Positions 1 to 10,982 of a DNA stretch of 64,000 nucleotides are shown here, in pieces (the first letter of the stretch is position 1; each line of letters begins with the position of its first letter). The notes under the pieces were generated by a model. The model worked only from the letters and a program-made list of their open reading frames with translations, searched no databases and was not told the DNA's origin. Both the position numbers and the translations under genes were made by a program. Location of the stretch: the NCBI GenBank assembly GCA_003313425.1, contig NHZP01000008.1, positions 1,488,001 to 1,552,000 of the forward strand, in the 5' to 3' direction. This DNA is from Pseudopyrenochaeta lycopersici (taxonomy: Eukaryota > Ascomycota > Dothideomycetes > Pleosporales > Pseudopyrenochaetaceae).

Positions 1-557
1 GGCCATCGTAAAAGGAGGTATTGTAGCCGTCCTCTTTGGCGGCACGGTTTATATTGTGCTTTGACCCAGTGCAGATGATCAGCATTACTAACTTCTAGGA
101 GATTGATATATACACGATGTTATTGGCGGACAACTGGTAGAAGAGTGGCGTAATAGCGGCGAATCGGCGGCTGATGTCCACACGTTCTGAAAACCACATT
201 ATACTAAACTTGGATTATACGGTTGACTTGATGTTTGCGAACAATCTATGAGGTGCATATCATCAGATCACCAAACAGAAGAGCAGCTTCTAGAGTATCT
301 GTTATAGATTAGTAGTCAATTAAAAGCTATGCATTCGAACGTTTTCTCGAAAGAGATGGAGCTTAATTATCGAATTATGAATGTTAAATATGGATGACGT
401 GAAACATACTATTAGAATCCATCATACATTCATACATAAGTACATGGGAGTACATAAATGTTTCATTATTGAGTTCTATTATACAGGACAGCTTCTTCTC
501 AACCATGAGCTCGTAACATCATGATCTTCTTTGACCCGTTCAATTATTTCTGAAAAT
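1..557. other. AT-rich stretch without a gene
   Basis: I see no coding region. The sequence is AT-rich with many stops in all frames. The last part is probably the 3' untranslated region of the small minus-strand gene that ends at 558. Confidence 0.5.
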
Positions 558-910
558 CTACTGCTTCCGGTGTAGGCCGCCCTGGTCGCCAGTGTCGTGG
601 AGGGCGTTGGGAACAGCGCGCTCGATCGACTCGGGCAACTTCTCCTGAAGCTTCTGGGGAACAATGGATTCGGCACCTCCACCCTTCGCGTGGCTTACGT
701 TGGTCTGGGGACCGTGCTCTGAGCTGCCGGTGTCGTGAACCTGGTTAGGAGTTAGCTGGGTTCACAGGATAATAAGATCAAATATGAGAGCAAACGCACA
801 GAATTGGGGAGGTTCTTCTCAAGACCAGCGGGCGCTTGCTCCTGGACCTTGTGTGGGACTTTGCTGTCACCAGCTGCATGGGAAACCCCTTGCCCGTGTT
901 CGTTCTGCAT
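558..910 (-). CDS. Small hydrophilic protein built from two repeated modules
   Basis: Two exons, 910..800 and 740..558, give 97 residues. The intron (799..741) has donor GTGCGT and ends in CTAACCAG. The protein is two copies of one module. Each starts VSHA, passes through a VPxKxQExxP segment with Lys and Glu, and ends PNxxHDTG. The first HDTG is created by the splice, so the intron sits almost exactly at the module boundary. The second module ends with a basic tail (LHRKQ). There is no signal peptide, membrane segment or Cys. It looks intrinsically disordered and resembles small conserved hypothetical proteins of filamentous ascomycetes. I do not know a function. The start at 910 was chosen because the module repeat begins right after it; an in-frame upstream extension back to 1030 lacks the repeat and looks non-coding. 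Confidence 0.75.
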
Positions 911-1630
911 TTTGATCTCGTAGTAGTGATGCTGATTTTTGACGGTAAGGTAAAGCTTTGCTTGTTTGCTTGTCAATAGACGCTTAAGCTTCAAGCTCTG
1001 GCTTACTTTATATCTTCTACTAGAATACATGTTCTCAATTTTGCGTCATTCAAATCTTCAGTTGCCTCTGACGCCTACAGCTCTTCACGACCCATGCTCA
1101 TGCACGATGTTTCTGCTCTAACGTCATTAACAGCAATAAACGAGAGCGGCGGAGCGCATTAAACCAGACATATTTCGAGTTTACAGTACTTGTAAACCAT
1201 CAATCTCACTAATTGTGGGGAGGCAGTGTATTCGCTGCGTACGCATTACATCATGACTTTAAATCAATAGATAGTTTCCAGATTCGGCCTGTCATGACTT
1301 CAAGGGTCTTATTTCTCATTGGCTTCATTGTATGAATATATTATAAGCCATGGCTTGATACCCTGCAAGATCATAGATCTTACCGAGATGCGAATTGGAC
1401 ATGATTATTGTGATCTGGAGGTATGACGTGAACACTGGGTCCCGCGGAACAGGTCTGGTGACCCATTGGTCAATACAACTTAGCTGCTGCAAGTCGGGTT
1501 TGGGGCGCGTAGAGCAATATGTCGGTCATTGGCGCTCGGTTGAGATGAGGATCGGGGTTGTCGTAGTTGCAGTGTAAGCCTAAGTGGAGCCGGAGAACCC
1601 ACTGCAAAGCCAAGCCTTCGATCAACCATC
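911..1630. other. Intergenic, nothing recognised
   Basis: This lies between two minus-strand genes and probably carries the promoter of the small protein gene and the 3' end region of the hydrolase gene. A 60-codon plus-strand reading frame at 1395-1577 shows no protein-like features. Confidence 0.5.
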
Positions 1631-2491
1631 CTACACGGTCCTCATCACCTTGACTCCTGTAGCTTCGGCGAGGTTGTATATAGCCTCTACCACACGATCA
1701 ACATCCTTACTTTTAAGAGGTATTCGATGCGCTCCCTCCCATTGAACAAGTGTTGTAGAACCTTCCTCACAGTAATCGTGCAGCAACTTTCGATGGAGAT
1801 GTAGCCCTCCATCCGCCATACCGTGCACATGAAGAGTCGGCTTGGTCAGCAAAGCTTCTTTCTCTACTTTTTGACAAAATTCAAACCCTTCCGAAAGGTT
1901 GCCTGCGCTTACAAGCGACTCGCTCATGAGAATTTTGGGGTTTAAATTACTCAGCGGCGCTCTGCCCGCAAGCAGAATGCCAAATCTCCAATTCAGTCCT
2001 GGTATTTCCGTGAGGCCAGGCTCAATCTTGCGTGCTTCTCGTTGCGCCTTTTCTTCTCTCGCCTGCTGCTCGAGCAACAAGCTCGCAGCTAGTTTCGCAC
2101 CCTGGCTGAATCCCATCAAACCAACCCACTCGCCTGTAGCGCCCTCTCGATCATCGTCTTCCATCGCGGTCCGTATCGCATATCCGATTTCCTCAATGCA
2201 ACTATCGGCATCGATCTCAGCGTGTTGTGGGAGCCATCTCAGCCAACGGCGAAATGGCGCATACGAGCCATAAACGCTGATGACGTCGGGATGCGGATCA
2301 CAGAAAAAGGGCGCGTCGACCCATACCAGGCGAAATGAATGCTGAAGATGGCGAATGAGCGATCGTGATTGCGCTTTGAAAATTGCGGCATTCACACCGC
2401 CGCCGTGAAGGCAGAGTATTCGTGGGAGACTCTCCGTGTCGAGAATTGTAGAAGGGAATCTAGAGACTGGTGCAGAGGGCGCGGAGGGCAT
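1631..2491 (-). CDS. FSH-family serine hydrolase (alpha/beta hydrolase, CtnB/LovG-like)
   Basis: A single-exon gene of 286 residues from ATG 2491. It matches the serine hydrolase FSH family (yeast Fsh1-3; CtnB and LovG of polyketide clusters are relatives). The order of motifs is a first strand with LCLHGGG near residue 25 (oxyanion-hole region), the nucleophile elbow GFSQG with Ser at about residue 129, HGMADGG with the likely catalytic Asp, and EGAHRIP with the likely catalytic His near the C terminus. It has no signal peptide, so it is probably cytosolic. The frame stays open upstream to 2677, but those 62 codons look like leader sequence. There is no polyketide synthase or other cluster gene within the window, so a housekeeping esterase or thioesterase role is more likely than a cluster role. 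The substrate is unknown. Confidence 0.85.
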   Translation of the reverse strand: MPSAPSAPVSRFPSTILDTESLPRILCLHGGGVNAAIFKAQSRSLIRHLQHSFRLVWVDAPFFCDPHPDVISVYGSYAPFRRWLRWLPQHAEIDADSCIEEIGYAIRTAMEDDDREGATGEWVGLMGFSQGAKLAASLLLEQQAREEKAQREARKIEPGLTEIPGLNWRFGILLAGRAPLSNLNPKILMSESLVSAGNLSEGFEFCQKVEKEALLTKPTLHVHGMADGGLHLHRKLLHDYCEEGSTTLVQWEGAHRIPLKSKDVDRVVEAIYNLAEATGVKVMRTV

Positions 2492-4358
2492 CTTAACACG
2501 CCCGCCACCATGTATCTGGTAATAATCGATTTCAACCCCAGTCAATTTGTGTGAAGCTATGAGGATAGGATGAACTGAAGATAAGTGCTGAGTATCTATA
2601 AAATGGAACAATATAGCAACTGTAGAACGAAATGGGCCGATGCGAAAGACGTCTAAAATAAGCACCAGTGGGTCCATGTGAAGTCTTCCGCGTTCCCAAG
2701 TTCCGGAGTCCGATTCAATCCCCCGAAGTAGACGCCCAGTATTTCAGAGCTTGGTTGACCGACACCGCCAAACCCATAAACTTCATCGCAAACATGTGTG
2801 AACTTGGTACTCTTATCATACATTAATCAAGGGTTCATGTGGATAATTATATCGCGTACTGATAGAGTCGTCAGTGAGAAGGTGGTTCTATAACGTTTAC
2901 CGTGGAGGTGCGGGGCCGTCCGAAGTGCGCCTTGGCGCACTACCCTACCGCAGGCTACCTTTTGAACTAGAGCGCCCCCAGTTCTCCTCTCCCCTACCGC
3001 AATTCTAGAACAAAAATTTTGATGCTCAAGCCTATAGAAGAACTATCATCGTTAGGTTCTCTACATAATAGTAGAGTTGGCGAATCTTATCGGCTTGAAG
3101 TTTGTGCGGCTTATCTAAACTAAAGAGATCTTCTACATTGGATTGGGCTTTGTCTCTATATGTACTAGGTGCGTGTTTTCGTAGTGGTAGGAAATAATTG
3201 TATCAACTGAAGTAGCCAGGCGTTCCAACCAGTCACCTAGCCCTCGATCCATCAATTTTTTACTTTTGATCCGCGCAAGCAATTATAATGTAGATCTTGG
3301 GAAACTGACAGCATCCCAAATCTCGGAGCGGAGCATTATCCGGGAACAGTAGGAACAAGAAGAAACAGCCTCGTAGTGGCTAGCTCGAGTGTTGCTAAAC
3401 ACGGTGCAGCCGTTTCCAGACGATACCATCTGCAGTATGAATTGAACTCTTTCTGCATTGGCTGGTGTTCATGGAATTTAAGACAGCAATGTGTGCTACC
3501 TCCAGGTCTGTAATTTATTGTGCTTTGATGTCGCCATAGCTCTTTTGATAAACTGCCTCCATGTGAACATCGGCATCTTTCAGCCTCGTCCTCGCAGCAT
3601 TTGAATGAAAACAGATCACCCCACGAAAGGCCAACGGTATTTCTGTATCGGTTGGAAATTAAGAATAATTCTTATGATATCTACCACTGGTCAGCTAAAC
3701 GGGATCTTTCACTATCTACCGATGTGATTGCATCGCATTTATCAGCGTTAATACACTTCACGCTCCAACCGACACAAAATCTCATATTGCGATTACAGTA
3801 TCCTTGAACTTATCCACCTCACATACGATGCTGTACGTCCCTTCGAGCCTTTCATATCCCTTTTGCTTCTAGATATAGACCTAATCTCCTTAATTTGCCA
3901 TCAAGGTATTCAATTGTCTTGTTTGAGTCATTGAGCACGTGAAGCTGGATGAAAAGGATCGCTAGTAGTGGTAGCAGGGTTGTCCGCATACTACGCGCCG
4001 CTGCTCACAAATCTAAAAGTCGAGGCTGCCAACTGAGTTTGAGGCAGCTCTGGATGACACGGTTCACAGGAACACCAAGTATCAATCAAGAAGCTTTGAA
4101 ACATTCGTTGAAGAGAACGCAGTGATATGAGGGAAACAATATTGGTTCAACGGAAAGAACTATGAAGTGCATGATGCTCCATTTGCCCACTACAAATATG
4201 ACAATTGAAGCCAGCTAGGAAATAAGCTCTAATTTCATTTCAAAGCTTGACCGAGAATTATCACGGTATTGGTTGTAGTCAATTGCCACTTTGTATCTTT
4301 CTGCTTTGTTTGAAAGCGCTCGAGCGTGAGCAATAGCCATAACTCAGCCGCCTTCGTA
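2492..4358. other. 1.9 kb intergenic, no gene; one short perfect hairpin
   Basis: I could not support a gene. The 68-codon frame at 3601-3807 has no recognisable motif. A perfect 7-bp inverted repeat with a TT centre lies at 2925-2940. The stretch is AT-rich and could hold decayed repeats. Confidence 0.4.
2925..2940. repeat. Perfect 7-bp inverted repeat (hairpin)
   Basis: GTGCGCC and GGCGCAC face each other across TT. It lies in a locally GC-rich patch (about 2900-3000) inside an AT-rich intergenic region. It could be a terminator-like hairpin or a remnant end of a mobile element. I found no second copy to support the latter. Confidence 0.5.
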
Positions 4359-6060
4359 TCAGGGTGACTCATTCTCCTTGGGAATATGCGCGTGCTCCCT
4401 GCCGAAAACATCTTTTTTCGCATCATCCACAATTCGGCACTCATACTGCGTGAACCTTCGCGCAGCCACCCCAACCTCAAATAATTCATCAAGTTCCTCG
4501 AGCGACCGTGCTTTTGTCTCTGGAAGGAAGAAGTAGAACCAAAGCACGCATAAGAAGTTCGAGGCAGCCCAGATATATGAGTACTGGGGTCCCTGTTTCA
4601 CGATCAGTCATAGAATGGAGAAGTTAGCGAAAAGTAAACCCACCCAGTTAAGATCCTGAGGATTAATGAAATACGGCGAGCAAAACCCAACTAACCAGGC
4701 AAGAAAGTATCCCAGGGCATTCGCACTGCCGACTGTCCACGCACGGAGTCTTGAACTGACTAGTTCGGTCGCTAATGGACTACTCGCAGCACCAACGCCT
4801 GCGTTATAGCAAAACATAAACAGCGCGGTAAAAGCTACCAGAACATTACCGGTCGCTTTCGATGTAGGCTCAACGCTTGAAGCGATACCGCAAGCCAGCT
4901 CGCACAATCCGCATGTTATCGCTCCGAGGATCATTACTGTCCTCCGGCCGAACAGCTTTTTCAGCGCGAACAGGCCAAAATGTACACCAATAAAGCCTAC
5001 GCAGCCGTTCATGATAGTGTATTCAAAAGCTTTAGTAATACCAGCCAGAGTCAGGAAGTACGTCTGGTAGCCGATGAAGAACCACACTCCAGAAGCGGAT
5101 TGAGCAGCTATTGTACCATAGCAGAGCAGTGTTCGTCGAAGGTCGTGGCCCTTGAACATGTCCACGAAGGGCGTACCCCTGGCCATTCGCTTTTCTTCAG
5201 CCACTCCACGGACCATTTCAGCCCACTCCAATTCTAGGGAGTCGCCGTGATCGAAGCGTAGTGCCTCCAGAGATTTGCGAGCTGCGTCTGCTTGATCGTG
5301 ATGCAACAGCCATCGTGGACTTTCCGGGACGAAATATAATGAGATAGTGAGTAGTATTGGCACAATGAACATACAACCCAAGGGAATTCGGTAGCTTATT
5401 TTGCTCATGTGATGTTTGGTGTAGTTGTCGATGACGGACCCTACAATGCTGCCAATATTGACATAATATGAGAAAAGGCCAACCATTATCCTGAAATTAT
5501 CAGTACCGAGGCTAGCGAATGTTCAAAAGCAAAGATACGTACTCTCGAAGGTGTGCTGGTGCTGCTTCACTGCAATACACGGTCGAAAACACGACAAGAA
5601 ACCCATTGGAGAAGCCGAGAAAGAAGCGCCCAACATAAAGCCCGGCCGGAGATGTCGAACCAATCTGCAAGGCAACCGCTGCTAGACAGACGATACATGC
5701 GAGCCATAGTGCAGGTCTGCGACCAAAGTATGATCCAAAAATTCCGGCCGCGATTGCGGAAACGCAAGCTCCAAGATTCATGAGTGAGGTCATTAGCTGC
5801 TGAACCGTGGACTATTGATTGAATCAGCTTTAATCATACTCTAACAGCGGCAAATTTCTTTGAGTACTTACATCAATTCCATAACCTAGGGGGCTTGTTG
5901 GATCCTCATATCCGAACACCATCAAGAAGCCGGGCATAGCTTGCAGGCCTCCGACAGCAGCAGTGTCAATGCCATACTGCATACTTGCGATAGCAACGGC
6001 AGAACAAATGAGTAGACATTTACGATTAGCCCAGAGAGTCGACTGATTGAGAGGCGCCAT
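4359..6060 (-). CDS. MFS sugar porter (alpha-glucoside/hexose permease-like)
   Basis: Four exons, 6060..5872, 5811..5543, 5490..4644 and 4592..4359, join in phase to give 512 residues, the normal length for a fungal sugar/H+ symporter. Visible family features are a first helix with YGIDTAAVGG, the loop GRRPALW, the signature around GRFFLGFSNGF, PESPRWLL at the end of helix 6, an FGRRT loop and PETKARSLEELDELF after helix 12. Twelve membrane helices are expected. The fungal maltose/general alpha-glucoside permease branch fits best, but the substrate cannot be read from sequence. The start is ATG 6060; the frame continues a few codons upstream only through non-ATG codons, and an additional upstream exon cannot be excluded. 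It is a plasma-membrane protein by family. Confidence 0.88.
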
Positions 6061-8082
6061 TGTGTTCTTGCCCACTTCAACACCTATCAATGTACTAGTA
6101 GCCTTTCGGTTTGTAATCCTGACCGTTTAACTTGAGTGAAGGTTCTTGTAAACTAAAAGGCAAAATTGAAAGAAGAAATTAGAGTCAATCGAGTGGTCTT
6201 TCAGACATAGCAGGAACAATCCACCTCTAACCGATCTGGCGGCGGCCCCACAGACGCAACTGGACTGACAGCCGATCGCCCCATGTTATTCGGTGGGGTT
6301 ACGTCCATCGGCCTTTCTTGGATGAAGATCAGCGTATCATGTTCTCCGCGTTGCAAGATTGCATGGGGCGGTAAAAAGGGAACGCCCGAAGCTTACCGCG
6401 TTTGGTAGTGATGGGCACGACAGCATGGAGGTTCGGGCTGGTAAAACTGCGCAACCACGTCGGAACCTGGCAATACATCGCGAGATCCGAGGCGCGACGG
6501 GGAATCTTTTCTTATCAGCATTTGTGCTGACGACCAAGCCGACATTCTCGTTGTGGTTTTTGAATTCGCTGCCATATTAGCTTTACATGTGGTCAAAGTT
6601 GCTCATCAGAGCAGAGCTTTACCAAGATGAATATTTCGTACAAAAAAATGACGCAGGTGAAACCATGGGTTGAATTGAGGGCACTTATAAGAAGACCTGT
6701 GGAAATACTACATAGTACGTAAAAAGACAAAACAATTTGAACTACCATGAACCAGGGGGGAATATGGCAGCAGCGCAATTGATTGAACTAGGTAGAACAA
6801 GTCGCTTAAGAAAGCTCTAAAACTGACTTCCAGTTTGCCAAAGCCAGCAGGACTAGCATATATCTTTAGCACGGGAAGCTATCCCTGGCCCATTGGATAA
6901 TATTCTGAGACTCATCCCCATACCCGAAGCGCGGATGCGAGCTAAATCGTTTAGACCCCATCAACTGGTACGGGAGCACAGGTGACGGGCTCACCCTATT
7001 TTGTGGCTCGGAAACATTGCGACCCTATGTTCTAGCTCAAAGCAGTCTATCTGGTCAGTAACCAAGGAGCAAAGTGTTGTCGGTAACTAAGGGTACTGTA
7101 TGAGAAGAATTACTTAGCAAGGCAGCCGTTTAGTAGAATACCGCATCCACATCCTCTTCTTCGCTGGCCGCTTCCTTATTTAGGTTATTTCTAATTGCGA
7201 CTTGCATACTGTTATCCTCGCTCTCTTCGTCTTCGCTATTGCGTATATCGATTGGACGGATATGCAGTTCGCGGGTCGCATTCAGACGAGAATTATCCAC
7301 TTTGTTTCACCCCCCAATCCAGAATCATGCGCAGAATCTTCGAGGGCACCCAACCCCAATTTGATGCGTGTACAGCGGATGCATTCTCAGCTACGTGGTT
7401 TGTCGCATGTGTGGCAAGCCGTAGTGCGGGCTTTGTTCAGACGCATGCACTGCGTATCCGGCAATTGCATTTTTTGGTTTGCGTAGAGTCGAGAAGTTTC
7501 CAATTTGTCTTGATTAAAACAGGGACGCGTAACAATCCATAGTGTTTTGGTTGCCAATGGTGGCTTCAAAGAGATCGATAATGTGTTCCAACATGGTGCA
7601 TCCGGATCAATACCGCGGTAGGCGGATACGAGCATATTAGACCAGAGGCAAGTAATAGTAAGGCCGATCATGGTATGAAGAAAGGTGAGAGTAGGTCGAG
7701 CAGAAAAGACTGCCCACAAAGTGGATTAGCGAATGACACACCCAGAGGTATCTAGGACAGTCAATGTAACAGAGTCAAGAACGGAGACAAGGGAGCCAGT
7801 AACGGAATGATCGAGGACAATAATGAACTTGAATTTGGTCTGCATTTTTAGAAGTAGCGTTAATCGCGGCGGTGTATAACCAAGAAATGACCGAATGCTA
7901 TGTATGGTCCTGGATCAGGAAGGCTAAGGTCGTCACTCTGTTCAAGGATGAGAAAGGCCCAAAGCATAGCCATCAGGACTTAAGGTAGCGAAGCGCAAGC
8001 TCTCCTACATATCGCCGACCAGGACTAGATCCTCGAATCCATTCCTCAGGCGTGAAAAGACTGAATATGTCTACATTCAAGG
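6061..8082. other. 2.0 kb intergenic, nothing recognised
   Basis: This holds the promoter of the sugar porter and the 3' side of the small DUF7709-like gene. Short open frames at 6337-6596 and 7195-7542 lie in several frames on both strands and show no motif, so I do not call them. Confidence 0.45.
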
Positions 8083-8361
8083 TTATTCACTTTTGTCAAG
8101 CCAACCTGGCTCGTACTCACTAGCTCTCTTCAAAACCGGCAGACTTGCTGCCAGCATGTCTTCTAGTTCAATCTTCCGTTCGTGATCAATTTTGGGCCGG
8201 GTCATGAGCTCGTCATAGTGTATGATGTTGATGATGAGTGTGCCAATAGTACCGGTCTGGACCCGCTGGCCATCTGGAAGTGTGACAACAGGCATGGCAA
8301 TTCCCATGGCCGCACTGTTAAGGGCAGCCAGCCTATCACCTGAGCTGCTGTCTGTAGCCAT
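8083..8361 (-). CDS. Small DUF7709-like protein
   Basis: An intronless frame of 92 residues. It has a short polar N terminus, then the conserved-looking core AAMGIAMPVVTLPDGQRVQTG followed by GTIGTLIINI, then a helical acidic/basic region and a tail EPGWLDKSE. From memory this core matches a small family now called DUF7709, seen in fungi and bacteria; I could not check this. No function is known to me. The gene has no introns, whereas most of its neighbours do. The start is ATG 8361 with a short gap to the divergent dehydratase gene, so the two may share a promoter region (8362-8819). Confidence 0.65.
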   Translation of the reverse strand: MATDSSSGDRLAALNSAAMGIAMPVVTLPDGQRVQTGTIGTLIINIIHYDELMTRPKIDHERKIELEDMLAASLPVLKRASEYEPGWLDKSE

Positions 8362-8819
8362 TATACAGCGAGATAATTATCGTCCAAGGTCGCGTGTGGC
8401 AATGAATGGCACTGAGACGTGTGAAGGACGAACGGTGATGTGCGAGTGCTGTCCAGCAGAAGGCCGGAAGAACTAGCCACATACTCATATATCTATATCA
8501 GGACTTTGAGCGACGCTGACATCGGAATCGGGTGGGACAGCCATCTCCGAGTATACAGGTGAAACGGCCTCGGGGTATCGGACTTCGAAGTGCGCAAAGC
8601 TGGTGCTTGGTGCAGGGACGGGCACGGTTGGCCATTTGAGAATGACGTAATACGGCTCGCGGAAGCAGTGCCTTTTCGATCCTAGCTTCAGCGTGTCGCG
8701 TCCAGCTCAACGCCCTCATGAGCCGCTGCGTGCTAAGCCAGCCAATATATTCAGGATGCTCGAGACATCAATTCGCCTTGCCACTCACCTGCATTGGTTT
8801 GCAGGCAGTCGCGATTATC
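8362..8819. other. Divergent promoter region
   Basis: 458 bp between the start of the minus-strand DUF7709-like gene and the start of the plus-strand dehydratase gene. Nothing else was recognised. Confidence 0.5.
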
Positions 8820-10255
8820 ATGTCCGCCATACAGAGCGCTGAGGCTAACGATGTTGCTCCCAACGGCTCACATGGAGTCAAGCGTGAGGACCCTCGTTAC
8901 GAAACATAACGTTGCCATTCCAGGCGCTGACCATACTATAGGGCGTAGAGGATCTACAATCCTCAACCCAAAATCCTACTTGAAAGAGGAACTCTGGCGA
9001 CAAGCACCAGTTTTGACAGGCAGCACCAAATTTGAGCCATTAGCAGATGCGAAGGGCATTCTCATCACAGGGGGGGCCGGGTTCATGTGCGAACATTGCC
9101 CGATATTTTGTGAAGCCGCAATAGCTGACCTACACTTAGAGCATGCTGGTTCGTACGCCATCTCGTCCTCAAATACCCTCACTACAACATCGTCTCCTTC
9201 GACAAACTCGACTACTGCGCAACCCTCAATAACACACGTATACTTGATGGCCGACCGAACTTCACTTTTGAACAAGGAGATATCACCTCCCCCACGGATG
9301 TGAAGCGTGTTCTTCGTAAGCACAAAATTGATACCATCTTCCACTTCGCAGCCCAGTCGCATGTCGACCTCAGCTTCGGCAACTCCTATCAGTTCACAAA
9401 CACAAATGTGTATGGAACACACGTGCTGCTGGAGAGGGCCCGAGAGCATGGTATTAATCGGTTCATACACATATCGACTGATGAGGTGTATGGCGATGTA
9501 CCGGTTGGAGCAGCAGATTTGAGTGAGACAAGCATACTCGCACCCACCAATCCATACTCAGCGAGCAAAGCCGCGGCAGAGATGATGGTCAGCGCGTATA
9601 GGAGCAGCTTCAAGTTGCCCCTTATAACTGTGAGAGCGAACAATGTCTATGGACCACACCAATTTCCTGAGAGTATGTGTGTCATTGAACCGTGTGATTC
9701 GAACCTAATAATAATCCAGAAATAATACCCAAGTTTATTATGCTTCTCCAACGGCACCAGAAACTCTTGCTTCATGGCGACGGTTCGCCAACGCGGCGCT
9801 ATCTCTACGCAGGAGACATTGTCGATGCGCTAGACACCATCTTTCACAAGGGCGACATCGGTCAGATCTACAACATCGCATCGAAAGACGAGATATCCAA
9901 TATTGATATTTGCCATAGGCTATTGGATATTTTCAAATTATCACATGCAACGCCAGAGAAACTGAGTCAATGGGTACAGCATACGGAAGATCGACCGTTC
10001 AATGATCAACGATACGCTACGGACGGCTCAAAGCTCGCTGCCCTTGGCTGGCAACCTCAAATAAGCTTTGATGATGGCCTGAGAATAACGGTTGAATGGT
10101 ATCGTAGGTTTGGTGAAATCTGGTGGGGAGACATCAGCAGGGTGCTCACATCGTTCCCCGTAGTTGCGGGCAACGAGATATGGACGCAAGAGGAACACGA
10201 TGATTTACCCTCTTCAGATGGAGAGTTTTTGCCTGACGAAGACGCCGTGAAATAG
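8820..10255 (+). CDS. dTDP/UDP-glucose 4,6-dehydratase (RmlB-type SDR)
   Basis: Four exons, 8820..8883, 8942..9086, 9140..9672 and 9720..10255, give 425 residues. It is an extended short-chain dehydrogenase. The nucleotide-binding GGAGFIA is formed across the second splice; then come DKLDYC, HFAAQSHVD, STDEVYGD, the catalytic Tyr and Lys in YSASK, NNVYGPHQFPEK, and RYLYAGD plus NDQRYA of the sugar site. These are the RmlB hallmarks. In fungi such enzymes convert NDP-glucose to the 4-keto-6-deoxy sugar, the first step to rhamnose-type sugars of the cell surface. Cytosolic. The first intron (8884..8941) has donor GTGAGG and branch GCTGACC, and moves the reading frame. An alternative start in the downstream frame, such as the ATG within 8794-8872, would skip that intron. 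The C terminus runs about 70 residues past the core and is acidic. Confidence 0.9.
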
Positions 10256-10982
10256 ATGAAGAAGACACAGAATCGGCACAAAGGGCAAAGGGGAAGGGGT
10301 AGCGGCGAGATCTTTGGTTTGATACGCCATTCATCGCTCCACATGGAAGCATTATCTTTGAATAGCTAGTTTGGGCAGGCATTCAGGATGCCCAGACAAC
10401 AGCATAGAATATTTTCTGCAAGAAGCAGAGTCTGGCTTCGAGGCTGACCTTCATTGTGCATAAACGGTATAAACAGCATACCGTAGCGATATGCAGGGCC
10501 TACACGCCGCCCAACTCCAGGTAGTAAATGCGACATTGCGAAGTCATATTTCAGTGCGCGTAGAAGAATCATCTTTCCCACAGCCTTTGAATCCATGATC
10601 GAGTATTTTCCATCCTCGCACATATTGCTCAAGTTTATAGCAATCGATTGTCAGTTCAGCCACCTTGAAGTGGCGGCCTGAACTCAGCCTTCGTGCAGCG
10701 TCAGCGATTCAGCTCTGGGCAGCATTGCGGTGCGAAACACCTAATGCTCCGCAGATCCACCCCTCAAACACTCGTCCAATTCTTCCAATCTCCTTTGGAC
10801 TTGAGTATCTCATTCAGCCTCTATTTTTTTCCAACAGCAGACATTATTTTGACCTTTACCTACGCTTCAAACTTTTGATATTCTAAGCCACGATCGCAAT
10901 CGATAAGCTGAGCCCCACATTTCAGCTGTGTACACGACTGCCGCCTTTCACATACAATTGACGCACAACAAACCACGCGATC
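10256..10982. other. Intergenic upstream of SEC9
   Basis: This contains the 3' end of the dehydratase gene and the promoter and leader of the SEC9 gene. The leader is pyrimidine-rich near 10770-10870. An 88-codon minus-strand frame at 10366-10632 shows no family features. Confidence 0.5.

Noticed and set aside
1631..6060. Secondary-metabolite cluster around the FSH hydrolase and MFS porter
   Set aside because: No synthase, tailoring oxidase or cluster regulator nearby; the porter is of the sugar type.
7195..7719. Overlapping frames in the 6-8 kb gap
   Set aside because: Composition only; no recognisable domain and no consistent start.
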